Assembly (NCBI RefSeq): GCF_002952215.1
Contig: NZ_CP022600.1
Location: 1,674,001 to 1,738,000, forward strand
DNA length: 64,000 bases
Direction of reading: 5' to 3'
Source of the DNA: Porphyrobacter sp. HT-58-2
Lineage (GTDB): Bacteria; Pseudomonadota; Alphaproteobacteria; Sphingomonadales; Sphingomonadaceae
Numbering within the stretch: the first letter of the stretch is position 1; the number at the start of each line of letters is the position of its first letter. The notes beneath the pieces were generated by a model that saw only the letters and a program-made list of their open reading frames with translations, searched no databases and was not told the DNA's origin. This document shows positions 33,899-42,564 of this stretch, piece by piece. The position numbers were made by a program, and so were the translations under genes.

Positions 33899-35571
33899 TC
33901 AGCGTGTCAGCTTCTTGTAGGCGAGGCGGGTCGGTCGGTCGGCAGCATCGCCCAGACGGCGGCGCTTGTCTTCCTCGTAAGCTTCGAAATTGCCTTCAAA
34001 CCATTCGACATGGCTATTGCCCTCGAAGGCGAGGATATGCGTGGCCAAGCGGTCGAGGAAGAAGCGGTCGTGGCTGATGACCACGGCGCAGCCCGCGAAA
34101 TTCTCGATCGCGTCTTCCAGCGCGGCGAGGGTTTCGACATCGAGATCATTGGTTGGTTCGTCGAGCAGCAGCACGTTGCCGCCCTGCTTGAGCATCTTGG
34201 CCATGTGCACGCGGTTGCGTTCACCGCCCGAAAGCTTGCCGACGTTCTTCTGCTGGTCCGCCCCTTGAAGTTGAACGCGCCGACATAGGCACGCGTGCTC
34301 ATGTCCTGCCCGTTGACCTTCATGTAATCGAGCCCGTCGGAGATTTCCTCCCAGACGTTCTTCTTCGGATCGAGATGGTCGCGGCTCTGGTCCACGTAAC
34401 CGAGGCGCACGGTCGAGCCGATCTCGATCGTGCCGCTGTCGGGCGTTTCCTTGCCAGTGAGGATCTTGAACAGCGTCGATTTGCCCGCGCCGTTCGGGCC
34501 GATCACGCCGACGATCCCGCCCGGGGGCAGGGTGAAGCTGAGGTTTTCGAACAGCAGCTTGTCGCCATAGGCCTTGGAGATGTTCTTGGCTTCGATCACC
34601 TTGCCGCCGAGGCGCTCGGGCACCTGGATGACGATCTGGGCCTTGCCGACCTGGCGGCTGTCCTGGCTGTTCTGCAATTCCTCGAACTTGCGGATACGCG
34701 CCTTGGACTTGGTCTGGCGCGCGGCCGGGGTCTGGCGGATCCACTCGAGCTCGCGTTGCAGCGCCTTCTGCTTGCCGCTTTCCTCGCGGCTTTCCTGCTC
34801 CATGCGCTTGGCCTTCTTCTCGAGATAGGTCGAGTAGTTGCCTTCGTAGGGATAGTACGACCCGCGATCGAGTTCGAGGATCCATTCGACCACGTTATCG
34901 AGGAAATAGCGGTCGTGGGTGATCATCAGCACCGCGCCGGCATATTCCTTGAGGTGGTTTTCCAGCCACTGCACGCTTTCGGCATCCAGGTGGTTCGTGG
35001 GTTCGTCCAGCAGCAGGATCGAGGGCTTCTGGATCAGCAGGCGGGTGAGCGCAACGCGGCGCTTTTCACCGCCCGACAGGTCTTTCACCGGCCAGTCGCC
35101 CGGCGGGCAGCGCAGCGCTTCCATCGCGACTTCAAGCTGGTTGTCGAGCGTCCAGCCATCGACTGCGTCGATCCGGTCCTGAAGCTCGCCCATTTCCGCG
35201 CCAAGTGCGTCGAAATCGGCGTCGGGCTCGCACATCAGGGCGCTGACTTCGTTGAAGCGGGCCACCAGATCGGCGGTTTCCTTGGCGCCTTCGCGCACGT
35301 TTTCGAGCACGGTCTTGGTCGGATCGAGCTCGGGCTCCTGCTCAAGATAGCCGACGGTGATGTTCTCGCCCGGCCAAGCCTCGCCGGTGAAGTCCTTGTC
35401 GATCCCGGCCATGATCTTGATCAGGGTCGACTTGCCCGCGCCATTGGGGCCGACGATGCCGATTTTTGCACCCTGATAGAACTGGATGTTGATATTGTTC
35501 AGCACCGGCTTCTGCGCGCCGGGGAAAGTCTTGGTCATGCCCTTCATGACGTAGGCGTATTGGGCGGCCAT
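33899..35571 (-). pseudogene. ettA: Energy-dependent translational throttle protein EttA, frameshifted
   Basis: An ABC-F protein with two ATPase domains. The first has Walker [10 protein letters not shown] at 41-49 and LSGGEKRRVALTRLL; the second has GPNGAGKST near 356 and [15 protein letters not shown]. EttA binds the ribosomal E site and gates early elongation by ATP level. The frame breaks in [18 protein letters not shown]. At 34261-34264 the coding strand has GGGG where five Gs would give the expected GAD. The last about 120 residues lie in another frame ending at 33899. A sequencing deletion in the G run is as likely as a real mutation. Confidence 0.88.
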
Positions 35572-35692
35572 CGGTTGAGTCCTTTGGGATCGGATAGTCG
35601 GGTGGAGAAGTTTCGCTGGCGCAGATAGGGAAGGGGAGGGTCAAGGGCAAGCGGCTAGACAGTTGCGTGGAGCAGCGATAGCACCTGCGGTC

Positions 35693-37109
35693 ATGAACCG
35701 CATTCTCCCTGCGCTGACCGCGCTTTCGTTTGCTCTCCTGTCTGGTGCAGCCGTTGCTCAATCGCCGTCGCTTGAAGCCGTGGCAGATGCTGCGCTGAAG
35801 GGCGATGGCATTGCTTGGGGTTTCGTTGAGGGCATTACCACCGAAGTCGGTCCACGTCAGGCCGGGACCGAGGCCGAAGCGCGCGCGCGGGCGTGGGCGG
35901 TGGCATGGCTGAAGCAATCTGGCTTCGAGAACGTCGCGATCGAGCCGTTCATGATGGACACTTGGGTGCCCGGCGACATCGCTCGCGCCCGCGTGACCGC
36001 GCCCTTTGCCCAGGATCTGGTCGTCCTGCCGCTTGGCAATTCGGCAGCAACGCCTGCTGGCGGCATTGAGGCCGAGGTGGTGTTTTTTCCGCACTGTCGA
36101 TGAACTGCGAGCGGCGCCCGAGGGGAGCCTCAAGGGCAAGATCGCCTATATCAGCCACCAGATGCGCCCCGCGCAGGACGGATCGCATTATGGCTTTGCA
36201 GGGCCGGTGCGCTGGGTCGGGCCGGGCCTTGCGGCAAGCAAGGGCGCGGTTGGCGTCGTCATCAAGTCGGTCGGCACCGACTATCACCGCAACCCCCACA
36301 CCGGCGGCACCAGCTTCCCCGCAGGCGTCGCCGCGATCCCGGCAGGCGCGCTCAGCCTGCCCGATGCGGAGAACCTTGAACGCATGTTTGCGCGCGCGAA
36401 GGGCAAGCCGCTCACGCTGAGGCTGGAAATGAACCCGCGCCAGATCGGCAAGACGGAAAGCGGCAACGTGGTGGGCGAAATTCGCGGGAGCAACCCCTAC
36501 CTTCCGCCTGTGTTGCTGGCCTGCCACATCGACAGCTGGTGGAACGCTCCGGGAGCCTTCGACGATGGGGCGGGTTGCGGAATCATTGCCGCCGCCGCGC
36601 TCAATGTGGCCAAGGCCGGACAGCCGCTGCGCACCGTGCGCGTGCTGATGGCGGGAGCGGAGGAGACCGGGCTGTGGGGCAGTGCGGCCTACAGCAAGGC
36701 GCATATCAACGAGCCCATCGCGGTCGGCCTCGAAAGCGATTTCGGCGCAGATCGTATCTGGCGCTTCGAATCGAACTTCCGCGAAAGCAATCCGACGCTC
36801 CACAAGAAGATCGCCGCCGCCGTGGCGCGCTTTGGTGTGTCGGCAGGCAATGATGTCGCCACCGGCGGCGCAGACCTCAACATCGTGCGAGACCAGAAGG
36901 GCGCGCTGATCGACCTGCAGCAGGACGGCACCCGCTATTTTGATCTCCACCACACACCCGATGATACGCTCGACAAGATCGATATTGCCCAGCTGCGCCA
37001 GAATGTCGCCGTGTGGACGCAGGTGGTGGGTATCATCGCGAACGAGAGCACCTCGATCCAGACCGGCGGTCCGATCCCTTCGGCCCCGCCGATCATGCAA
37101 GAGCAATAG
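35693..37109 (+). pseudogene. M28-family zinc peptidase, frameshifted
   Basis: An exported metallopeptidase. The signal peptide is MNRILPALTALSFALLSGAAVAQ and a PA-like domain follows. The M28 catalytic core is in the second part: HIDSWWNAPGAFDDGAG (zinc His and Asp), AGAEETGLWG (catalytic and metal Glu) and a late HHTPDDT (metal His). The frame breaks in a T6 run at 36083-36088: with five Ts the sequence reads VVFFRTVDEL and continues to 37109. Either an extra T was called or the gene has decayed. All metal ligands are intact. Confidence 0.88.
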
Positions 37110-37323
37110 CCTCCTCGCCCATACACCTGTGCTGGCCGCATCGCAGCGCAGTTCGGCTATCAGAACTTGAGCAACATCAAGCTGTGCAACGGTGATCCCC
37201 ATCGCCTGCCTGCAGATCGCCGCAATTGACCAGTGGCCGGCGGACTGAGCCCCGAAAGCACATTGCAATCAGGCTGCAATCGGCGAAGATTCTGCGTGCT
37301 TGTCCGAAAGGAGTCCCACTGCC

Positions 37324-38028
37324 ATGACCGCAGCCAGCGCCCATCCCGATGATCCCCATTATGTGCATCGCACCGGCTGGCTGCGCGCGGCAGTGCTTGG
37401 CGCGAATGACGGCATCATCTCGGTATCCTCGCTGATCATCGGTGTCGCTGCGGCGATGCCCGAACCCGGGGCGATCATGATTGCTGGCGTTGCCGCGCTG
37501 ATTGCAGGCGCGATATCGATGGCGGCAGGGGAGTTTATCTCGGTTTCCTCGCAGGCTGATTCGGAGCGGGCTGACATCCGCCGCGAAGCCGAGGCGCTGG
37601 CAGCCACCCCTGCTGACGAGGAAGCAGAACTGGCTGCGATCTACCGTGAACGGGGCCTCAGTGTCGAAACTGCCGCCGCAGTAGCGCGCGAACTGACGGC
37701 GCTTGATCCCTTGGCTGCCCATGTGCGCGATGAGCTGGGTCTGTCCGAACATCTTGCCGCGCGTCCTCTGCAGGCGGCACTGTCATCTGGTGTGACGTTC
37801 AGTGCGGCTGCCGCTGTGCCTCTGCTGGCGGCATGGCTGGCGCCTTCAGCGGCGATTGTCGAAACGGTTGTGACCGTTTCCCTGCTGGCGCTGGCAATTC
37901 TGGGCGCGCTAGGGGCCAGAGCAGGTGCCGCCCCGCTCGTGCCGGCTACGTTGCGGGTCGTGGGCTGGGGTGTGTTCGCCATGGCAACTACAGCGGCGGT
38001 AGGGCGGTTGTTCGGTATAAGTGTCTGA
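37324..38028 (+). CDS. VIT1/CCC1-family transporter (iron/manganese)
   Basis: A 234-residue protein of the VIT family. The N-terminal LRAAVLGANDGIISVSSLIIGVA (about 19-41) and AAGEFISVSSQADSERADI (about 63-82) are the family's metal-pathway segments. A cytoplasmic helical part follows, then three membrane helices (about 150-230). It likely moves Fe(II) or Mn(II) out of the cytoplasm. The ATG at 37324 has an AAGGAG ribosome site. The 214 bp upstream gap holds no gene that I can see. Confidence 0.9.
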   Translation: MTAASAHPDDPHYVHRTGWLRAAVLGANDGIISVSSLIIGVAAAMPEPGAIMIAGVAALIAGAISMAAGEFISVSSQADSERADIRREAEALAATPADEEAELAAIYRERGLSVETAAAVARELTALDPLAAHVRDELGLSEHLAARPLQAALSSGVTFSAAAAVPLLAAWLAPSAAIVETVVTVSLLALAILGALGARAGAAPLVPATLRVVGWGVFAMATTAAVGRLFGISV

Positions 38029-38051
38029 ACGGCGTTGCCAAAGCAACCGCT

Positions 38052-38080
38052 CTGGCGAGGGCAGATCAGCACCTCGCCAG
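38052..38080. terminator. Hairpin between convergent VIT gene and tRNA genes
   Basis: Perfect 9 bp arms CTGGCGAGG (38052-38060) and CCTCGCCAG (38072-38080). It follows the VIT stop on one strand and the tRNA-Pro 3' end on the other, so it may stop transcription from both sides. No T-run is present. Confidence 0.4.
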
Positions 38081-38148
38081 TAGCGACCTGATCATGCGCT
38101 TCTCACGGCCAGAGGCGGGAAGTGCGGCTCTTTACAGTGTTGCTGGAA

Positions 38149-38228
<80 letters not shown>

Positions 38229-38264
38229 ACGCCATGTTGTCCCGCCCTCCCGCGCCCGTTCCGG

Positions 38265-38337
38265 TGGGCCCGGCAGGATTCGAACCCGCGACCTAGCCGT
38301 TATGAGCGGCCAGCTCTAACCGCTGAGCTACAGGCCC
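38265..38337 (-). tRNA. tRNA-Ile2 (anticodon CAT, lysidine type)
   Basis: A 73-nt cloverleaf. The acceptor GGGCCTG pairs with CGGGCCC (one G-U), the D arm is AGCTCAGCGGTTAGAGCT, the anticodon loop is CTCATAA between GGCCG and CGGCT, and the T arm contains GGTTCGAATCC. The body matches bacterial tRNA-Ile2, whose CAT is modified to read AUA, rather than tRNA-Met. The 3' CCA is not encoded (ACCG follows). Confidence 0.9.
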
Positions 38338-38416
38338 CTTGGAAATGGAACCGGAAGGCAGGGCGACGGGTGCCTCTACTCTGCGTCCGCTCCTGAGACA
38401 AGCGGGCAAGCGGTGC

Positions 38417-39418
38417 CTATCCGCCGGTAGCGGCGATGATGTCGGTGACAGTGCAACTGCGCACCCCGCGTCGATCCAACTCCGAATAGACAGCGCCGAA
38501 CCATTCGTAGAGCGCATCAACATCAACTTGCGTCCGGGCATAGGGGGTGTGGCCAGGGGCAAGGGTGGGACTGTGGAAGGACAACACAACCACCGGAAGA
38601 CCGCGATCGATCACGATGCCGACCCCGCGCAGTGCCTCCTCGATCGACAGGCCCTCTGGCGTCAGCGCAATGCGTTCAAGCAGTCGAAAGCGGGAAAAGC
38701 CTGAGAAGAAGGTCGGAATATGGCGCTGCACCTTGTGGATCATCGGCCCGGCGCGGCGCAGCGGCCCCCAATAGGCGCTCGTCACCGGCAGTTCCAGCAG
38801 GCGCATCTCCCCGTCGACCCAATAGGGATCGAGCGGATGGGCGCTGTAATCCGGGCCGCCTTGCGGGCTGTAATCGAACAGCGGGCGCACCGAGGTGTCG
38901 ATCCTGATCCCTGCGCGTTTCAGCAAATCGCCGGTGTGTGGGCCGAGACCATACCGCCCGGCACGATATATTAACGGGGGGGTGCCGAATGCCTTCTCGA
39001 TCGCATCGCGAAGGCCCATGAACTTGGCTTCCTCAAGCTTAGCTGGCAGGTTTCCGGCGAAGGAATTGTAGACGTTGATCTCCTCCTCGAAGGGCGGGTT
39101 GACCCAGGGATGAAGCTGCACGCCTGCATCCGCCGTGCCGCGCCGCACCGCATCGCCGATGATTTCGACCGCACGCGGATCATGCACGATCGGCCAGTCG
39201 ACCAGATAGACCGGATGCGCGCCGATTGCCTCGCAAAAGGACTGAAAGCGAGGGATCGCCCCGACGTGGGAGAGGCCATAGCCATCGCGGCGGAAAGGGC
39301 GGGTCCAGTCGAACTCTTCTTCAGTGTCGACCGTCAGCAGCACCCGTTGGCCAAACCCCGGCGCAAAGGCGGCCTTGCGGCCTGACGCAGGCACATCGCG
39401 CATCGATCCCGTCGTCAT
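38417..39418 (-). CDS. Polysaccharide deacetylase-fold protein (WalW-like)
   Basis: A 333-residue protein beginning its conserved part with LLTVDTEEEFDW (about 27-38), the metal-binding Asp pair of the NodB-like deacetylase fold. LHPWVNPPFE (about 102-111) and VVLSFHSPTLAPGHTPYA (about 279-296) follow. This pattern belongs to the WalW-type branch found in polysaccharide loci. The substrate is unknown and no other polysaccharide gene is adjacent. It lies upstream of the tRNA pair on the same strand side, separate from them. Confidence 0.78.
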   Translation of the reverse strand: MTTGSMRDVPASGRKAAFAPGFGQRVLLTVDTEEEFDWTRPFRRDGYGLSHVGAIPRFQSFCEAIGAHPVYLVDWPIVHDPRAVEIIGDAVRRGTADAGVQLHPWVNPPFEEEINVYNSFAGNLPAKLEEAKFMGLRDAIEKAFGTPPLIYRAGRYGLGPHTGDLLKRAGIRIDTSVRPLFDYSPQGGPDYSAHPLDPYWVDGEMRLLELPVTSAYWGPLRRAGPMIHKVQRHIPTFFSGFSRFRLLERIALTPEGLSIEEALRGVGIVIDRGLPVVVLSFHSPTLAPGHTPYARTQVDVDALYEWFGAVYSELDRRGVRSCTVTDIIAATGG

Positions 39419-39437
39419 TGCCCCCTCACAATGTCGA

Positions 39438-41189
39438 TTATCCCTCCCGTGCGCTAGGCAGAGCCTGACTCCCGGTCAAGAGCGGCAGGGAAAGAACCAG
39501 CGTATGGCCATCGCGATCAAGGCTGCCCCCGGCTGCGCGCGCCTCTGCACGGGCCAGCCGCAAGGCAAAGCCGGCACCGAACAGCCCGGCATTGATCGCG
39601 CTGCCGCCAGGGGCAGCGGTAGCGGCGAACAGATTGTCGGCAGCAGCCAGTCGCGCGGGCAGGTCGCAGGTAAGCCGCGCCAAGGCACGATGTCCGCCGA
39701 TGAAGGGCTCGATCTGAACCCCCAGTCGCTCTGAAGGTGAACAAGCCGCAGCAAGGCTCGCCAGCAGCCGCCACACCAGCGCCTCTGCATCATCGTGGTC
39801 GATCGCCACCAGCACCGCGGTGGATTCCGCAAAGCCGAGGGCGATCCCCGCCTCCTGAGATGCGAGCACCGGATCAAGCTGCGCCGCCGTGCGCCGTACC
39901 AGTTCAGCAAGATCGCATTCGCCTGGCTGGATGGTGACGGCACCAGTCTCCAGGCGGGCAAGGCGATCGAGCTCCTCGAACCCGGCAAGGATGCGCGCTG
40001 CGTCCGCTGCAATCGCTGCCGCGAGCGCGCGATATTCATGCGGAGCAGGGCCGAAAAGCTGCTGCTGGATCACTTCCGCATAACCTTGAACTGCAGTCAC
40101 CGGGGTGCGTAATTCATGGAGGAGCTGGCGGATGCGGTCGGCCTCGCGAGCCTCGGGACCAGAGGGTGCAGCGTGGGGATCGGGCAGGCGGCGCAGACGC
40201 CCGACATAGCCGGAGAAATGCCCCTCGTCGCTGAAACGCGGCTCGGCATCGACCAACCACCCGCCCGCGATGGCCGCAGCGCCGGAAAGGGTGATCGGCG
40301 TCTGGGTCACAGGCTGGCGACGCTGGAACGCGCGTTCCAGATTGCGCTCGCCGGGCGCACTGGCATCATCAGGCAGCTGTGCCCCGAACAGGCGGGTACC
40401 GACGACCATCGGAGCTACCTCGGCGGTGGCCCATTCGATCCGACCGCCAGCATCGGCGGCAAAGCCGAAGCCGGTAACGATACGCGGGGGCCGCTCAGGC
40501 AGCTCGCCCAGCGGCAGGCGCGGCGAGCTTTCAAGTTCGGCACGGCTTTCCCCGCGCTCGCGCCGGAACTGGGCAATGCGCTCGACCAAAGCGGAAATCT
40601 CGGTGCGTCCATTATCATCCCGGTCGTGGATCCTGGCGGGCGCAGTTGCCTGCGGACGCAGCGGGATGGGCGCAGAGGGGCGCACGGCCGGCTTGGTGGC
40701 GGGCGGCTCTGTAATGGTTTCTGCCAGCGCCGCAGCCGGGGCAGGCAACCCGCGATCATGGACGCCAAGGCGCGCCAGCAAAGCCTCAGCATCGACAGGT
40801 AGATCACGGCGCAGTCGCAAAAAACCGCGCGCACGCACCGGCAGGCGCGGGATCAGCGCGGTCCAGTCTTCAGAGGTGAGATCCGCCCGGCCCAAGGCAG
40901 CGGCAGCGACTTCGGGCTCGTGATCGGCAAGATGCGCTGCCAGGTCGGCGCTGCGGAAGCGCCAGCCGGGCTCGCGGATCATGCGCGCCCGCTCTGGCGC
41001 CGGGATTGCTTCGGCCAGCGCGTCCATTCGCAGCCATGCCGTCGCCAGCAGGCTCTGATCGACCTTGCTGTTGCCACGCAAAGGTTCTCGGCCGAGCAGA
41101 TCGAGCAATTGCCGGAACTGCGTGCGCAATGCCCCCTCGCCTGTGGCGCGCTGGCGCAACACTGTGGCAAGGCGGTCATCGAAAAACAC
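39438..41189 (-). CDS. Sensor histidine kinase without membrane segments
   Basis: A 583-residue protein. The dimerisation and phosphoacceptor motif LLHELRTPVTAVQGYAEVI is at about 360-378, with the His in the E-L-R box. A PAS-like region lies before it (about 240-340: GGRIEWATAEVAPMVVG...SGYVGRLRRLPDP). The ATPase domain after it is weakly conserved (GLFGAGFALRLARAEARAAGG is the G-box). The first 200 residues are helical and unlike known sensors. It appears cytoplasmic, and no response regulator gene is next to it. The stop is 19 bp upstream of the deacetylase start, so they may be co-transcribed. Confidence 0.82.
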   Translation of the reverse strand: MFFDDRLATVLRQRATGEGALRTQFRQLLDLLGREPLRGNSKVDQSLLATAWLRMDALAEAIPAPERARMIREPGWRFRSADLAAHLADHEPEVAAAALGRADLTSEDWTALIPRLPVRARGFLRLRRDLPVDAEALLARLGVHDRGLPAPAAALAETITEPPATKPAVRPSAPIPLRPQATAPARIHDRDDNGRTEISALVERIAQFRRERGESRAELESSPRLPLGELPERPPRIVTGFGFAADAGGRIEWATAEVAPMVVGTRLFGAQLPDDASAPGERNLERAFQRRQPVTQTPITLSGAAAIAGGWLVDAEPRFSDEGHFSGYVGRLRRLPDPHAAPSGPEAREADRIRQLLHELRTPVTAVQGYAEVIQQQLFGPAPHEYRALAAAIAADAARILAGFEELDRLARLETGAVTIQPGECDLAELVRRTAAQLDPVLASQEAGIALGFAESTAVLVAIDHDDAEALVWRLLASLAAACSPSERLGVQIEPFIGGHRALARLTCDLPARLAAADNLFAATAAPGGSAINAGLFGAGFALRLARAEARAAGGSLDRDGHTLVLSLPLLTGSQALPSAREG

Positions 41190-41349
41190 GGCGTCTCCTC
41201 AGGCGGGGCGCGGGGGCGAATCGGACGCAGGCCAAGCCCCGCGCAGTCCTGTCATAGCCCGTGCCAGCGTGAACGTCTTATCAGGATGAACCAATAGCCA
41301 CACTCTGACGCGAAAGGCGCGTTGCAAAGCGGGACAATTGCTGGCAGAC

Positions 41350-41362
41350 CTAATAATATTAG
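41350..41362. promoter_or_regulatory. AT-rich palindrome upstream of the Lrp gene
   Basis: The 13 bp CTAATAATATTAG is a perfect inverted repeat around one base, in a 272 bp gap of otherwise 60%+ GC between the divergent histidine kinase and Lrp genes. It is 100 bp before the Lrp start. AT-rich palindromes of this size are usual binding sites of Lrp/AsnC proteins, so autoregulation is plausible. It has not been shown. Confidence 0.45.
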
Positions 41363-41461
41363 CCAAGCGGGCCATCCGGCGCGCATCTTGTTTCTTTGGG
41401 ATCATAGGGCACGCGCGTTCCCGACGGGTAAAGGGCGCTGTGCCGAAGGAGCTTCAGCCAC

Positions 41462-41923
41462 GTGGCCAATCTTGACGAAATCGACCGCCGCCTGCTCGCG
41501 GAATTGCAGGCGGAAGGCCGCGTCACCAATGTCGAACTTGCCCAGCGTGTCGGGCTGACTGCGCCGCCGTGCCTGCGCCGGGTGCGGGGCCTCGAGGAAG
41601 ACGGGGTGATCCGCGGCTATCACGCCGATCTCGACCCGTCGAAACTCGGTTTTGCGATCACGGTCTTTGCGATGGTCAGCCTCAAGAGCCAGGCCGAAAG
41701 CGCCCTGCGCGAATTCGAGGATCATATGCGCGCGCTGCCCGAAGTGCGCGAATGTCACATGCTCAATGGCGAGATCGACTTCATCCTCAAGATCGTCAGC
41801 AAGGATCTGCAGAGCTTTCAGGAATTCCTCACCGGCAAGCTGACGCCCGCGCCTAACGTGGAAAGCGTCAAGACTTCGCTCACAATCCGCACTGCCAAGC
41901 ACGAACCAGGCGTTCCCTTGTAG
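41462..41923 (+). CDS. Lrp/AsnC-family transcriptional regulator
   Basis: A 153-residue regulator. The helix-turn-helix is in RRLLAELQAEGRVTNVELAQRVGLTAPPCLRRVRGLEEDGVI (about 6-47, in short pieces of the usual Lrp pattern). The amino-acid-binding RAM domain follows (about 65-140, FAMVSLKSQAE...VRECHMLNGEIDFILKI). The start is GTG at 41462 after AAGGAG. An AT-rich palindrome upstream may be its own operator. The effector and target genes are unknown. Confidence 0.93.
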   Translation: MANLDEIDRRLLAELQAEGRVTNVELAQRVGLTAPPCLRRVRGLEEDGVIRGYHADLDPSKLGFAITVFAMVSLKSQAESALREFEDHMRALPEVRECHMLNGEIDFILKIVSKDLQSFQEFLTGKLTPAPNVESVKTSLTIRTAKHEPGVPL

Positions 41924-42055
41924 GTGGGTGGGGTGGGTGACCGGCTTCTTGCCGCATGCCATTTCTAATGCTATGAGTTTTCAGGTAAAACTATTGAGGC
42001 CTGCAATTGCGGCGGCGCGGCTTTGGGCTGACTACCGTGGAAAAGGGGCGTGCGG

Positions 42056-42442
42056 ATGATCGATGAGCCTCCTGCTCCTGCCGAAGCTGTGCTTGCTGTG
42101 GTCGAGATTGAAGCTGCTGCTACTGCCCCTGAACCTGACCAGCACCATGGGAACAGGGTCGTGATCGACCTCTTGCAGCTTGTTCCGCCACCACCGCCGC
42201 CCGTGTGCGAACCGGATGAGCCCGATCCCTTCAACCCCGAAATCGTGGTGTGCCACACCAGCGAAGTCTCGCAGCGTCTGGGGCCGAAAGTCGGCCCTGA
42301 GGATGATGGCTTCGCCAGTGCCATCCCGCGCGCAAGGGTGCAATTGTCCGAAACGACGGCCGCCGAAGCCAATGCCACCAACCCGAGCGTTGGTGGCTGG
42401 AACGCGCAGGGCGCTGAATTGCGGCTGAAGATCGACTTTTGA
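42056..42442 (+). CDS. Acidic Pro-rich hypothetical protein
   Basis: A 128-residue protein with no membrane segment or clear signal. It has an Ala/Glu-rich start, a run PPPPPPVCEPDEPDPFNPEI and a second Cys in VVCHTSEVSQRLG. AAAAGGGG at 42041-42048 is well spaced for the ATG at 42056. I do not recognise a family. The ...VCEPDEPDPFNPEIVVC motif resembles short C-terminal domains of sphingomonad proteins, but that is an impression only. Confidence 0.6.
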   Translation: MIDEPPAPAEAVLAVVEIEAAATAPEPDQHHGNRVVIDLLQLVPPPPPPVCEPDEPDPFNPEIVVCHTSEVSQRLGPKVGPEDDGFASAIPRARVQLSETTAAEANATNPSVGGWNAQGAELRLKIDF

Positions 42443-42564
42443 TGTCAAGGGTTCGCTGATGCGAACCCATGCGCCGCCCACCACGCCTGCCCACCCGGCT
42501 ACCAATGATACGATCAGGCTATGGTGGCTGGGCGGGGAGGCACGACGGGCCGTAAAAGCCGCGA

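Noticed and set aside
37110..37323. Possible gene between the M28 peptidase and the VIT transporter
   Set aside because: Open frames there are short shadows of neighbouring genes, with no ribosome site or family match; treated as intergenic.
38265..38337. Elongator tRNA-Met reading of the CAT anticodon gene
   Set aside because: The body (GGGCCTG acceptor and AGCTCAGCGGTTAGAGCT D arm) fits tRNA-Ile2 of Alphaproteobacteria better than tRNA-Met.
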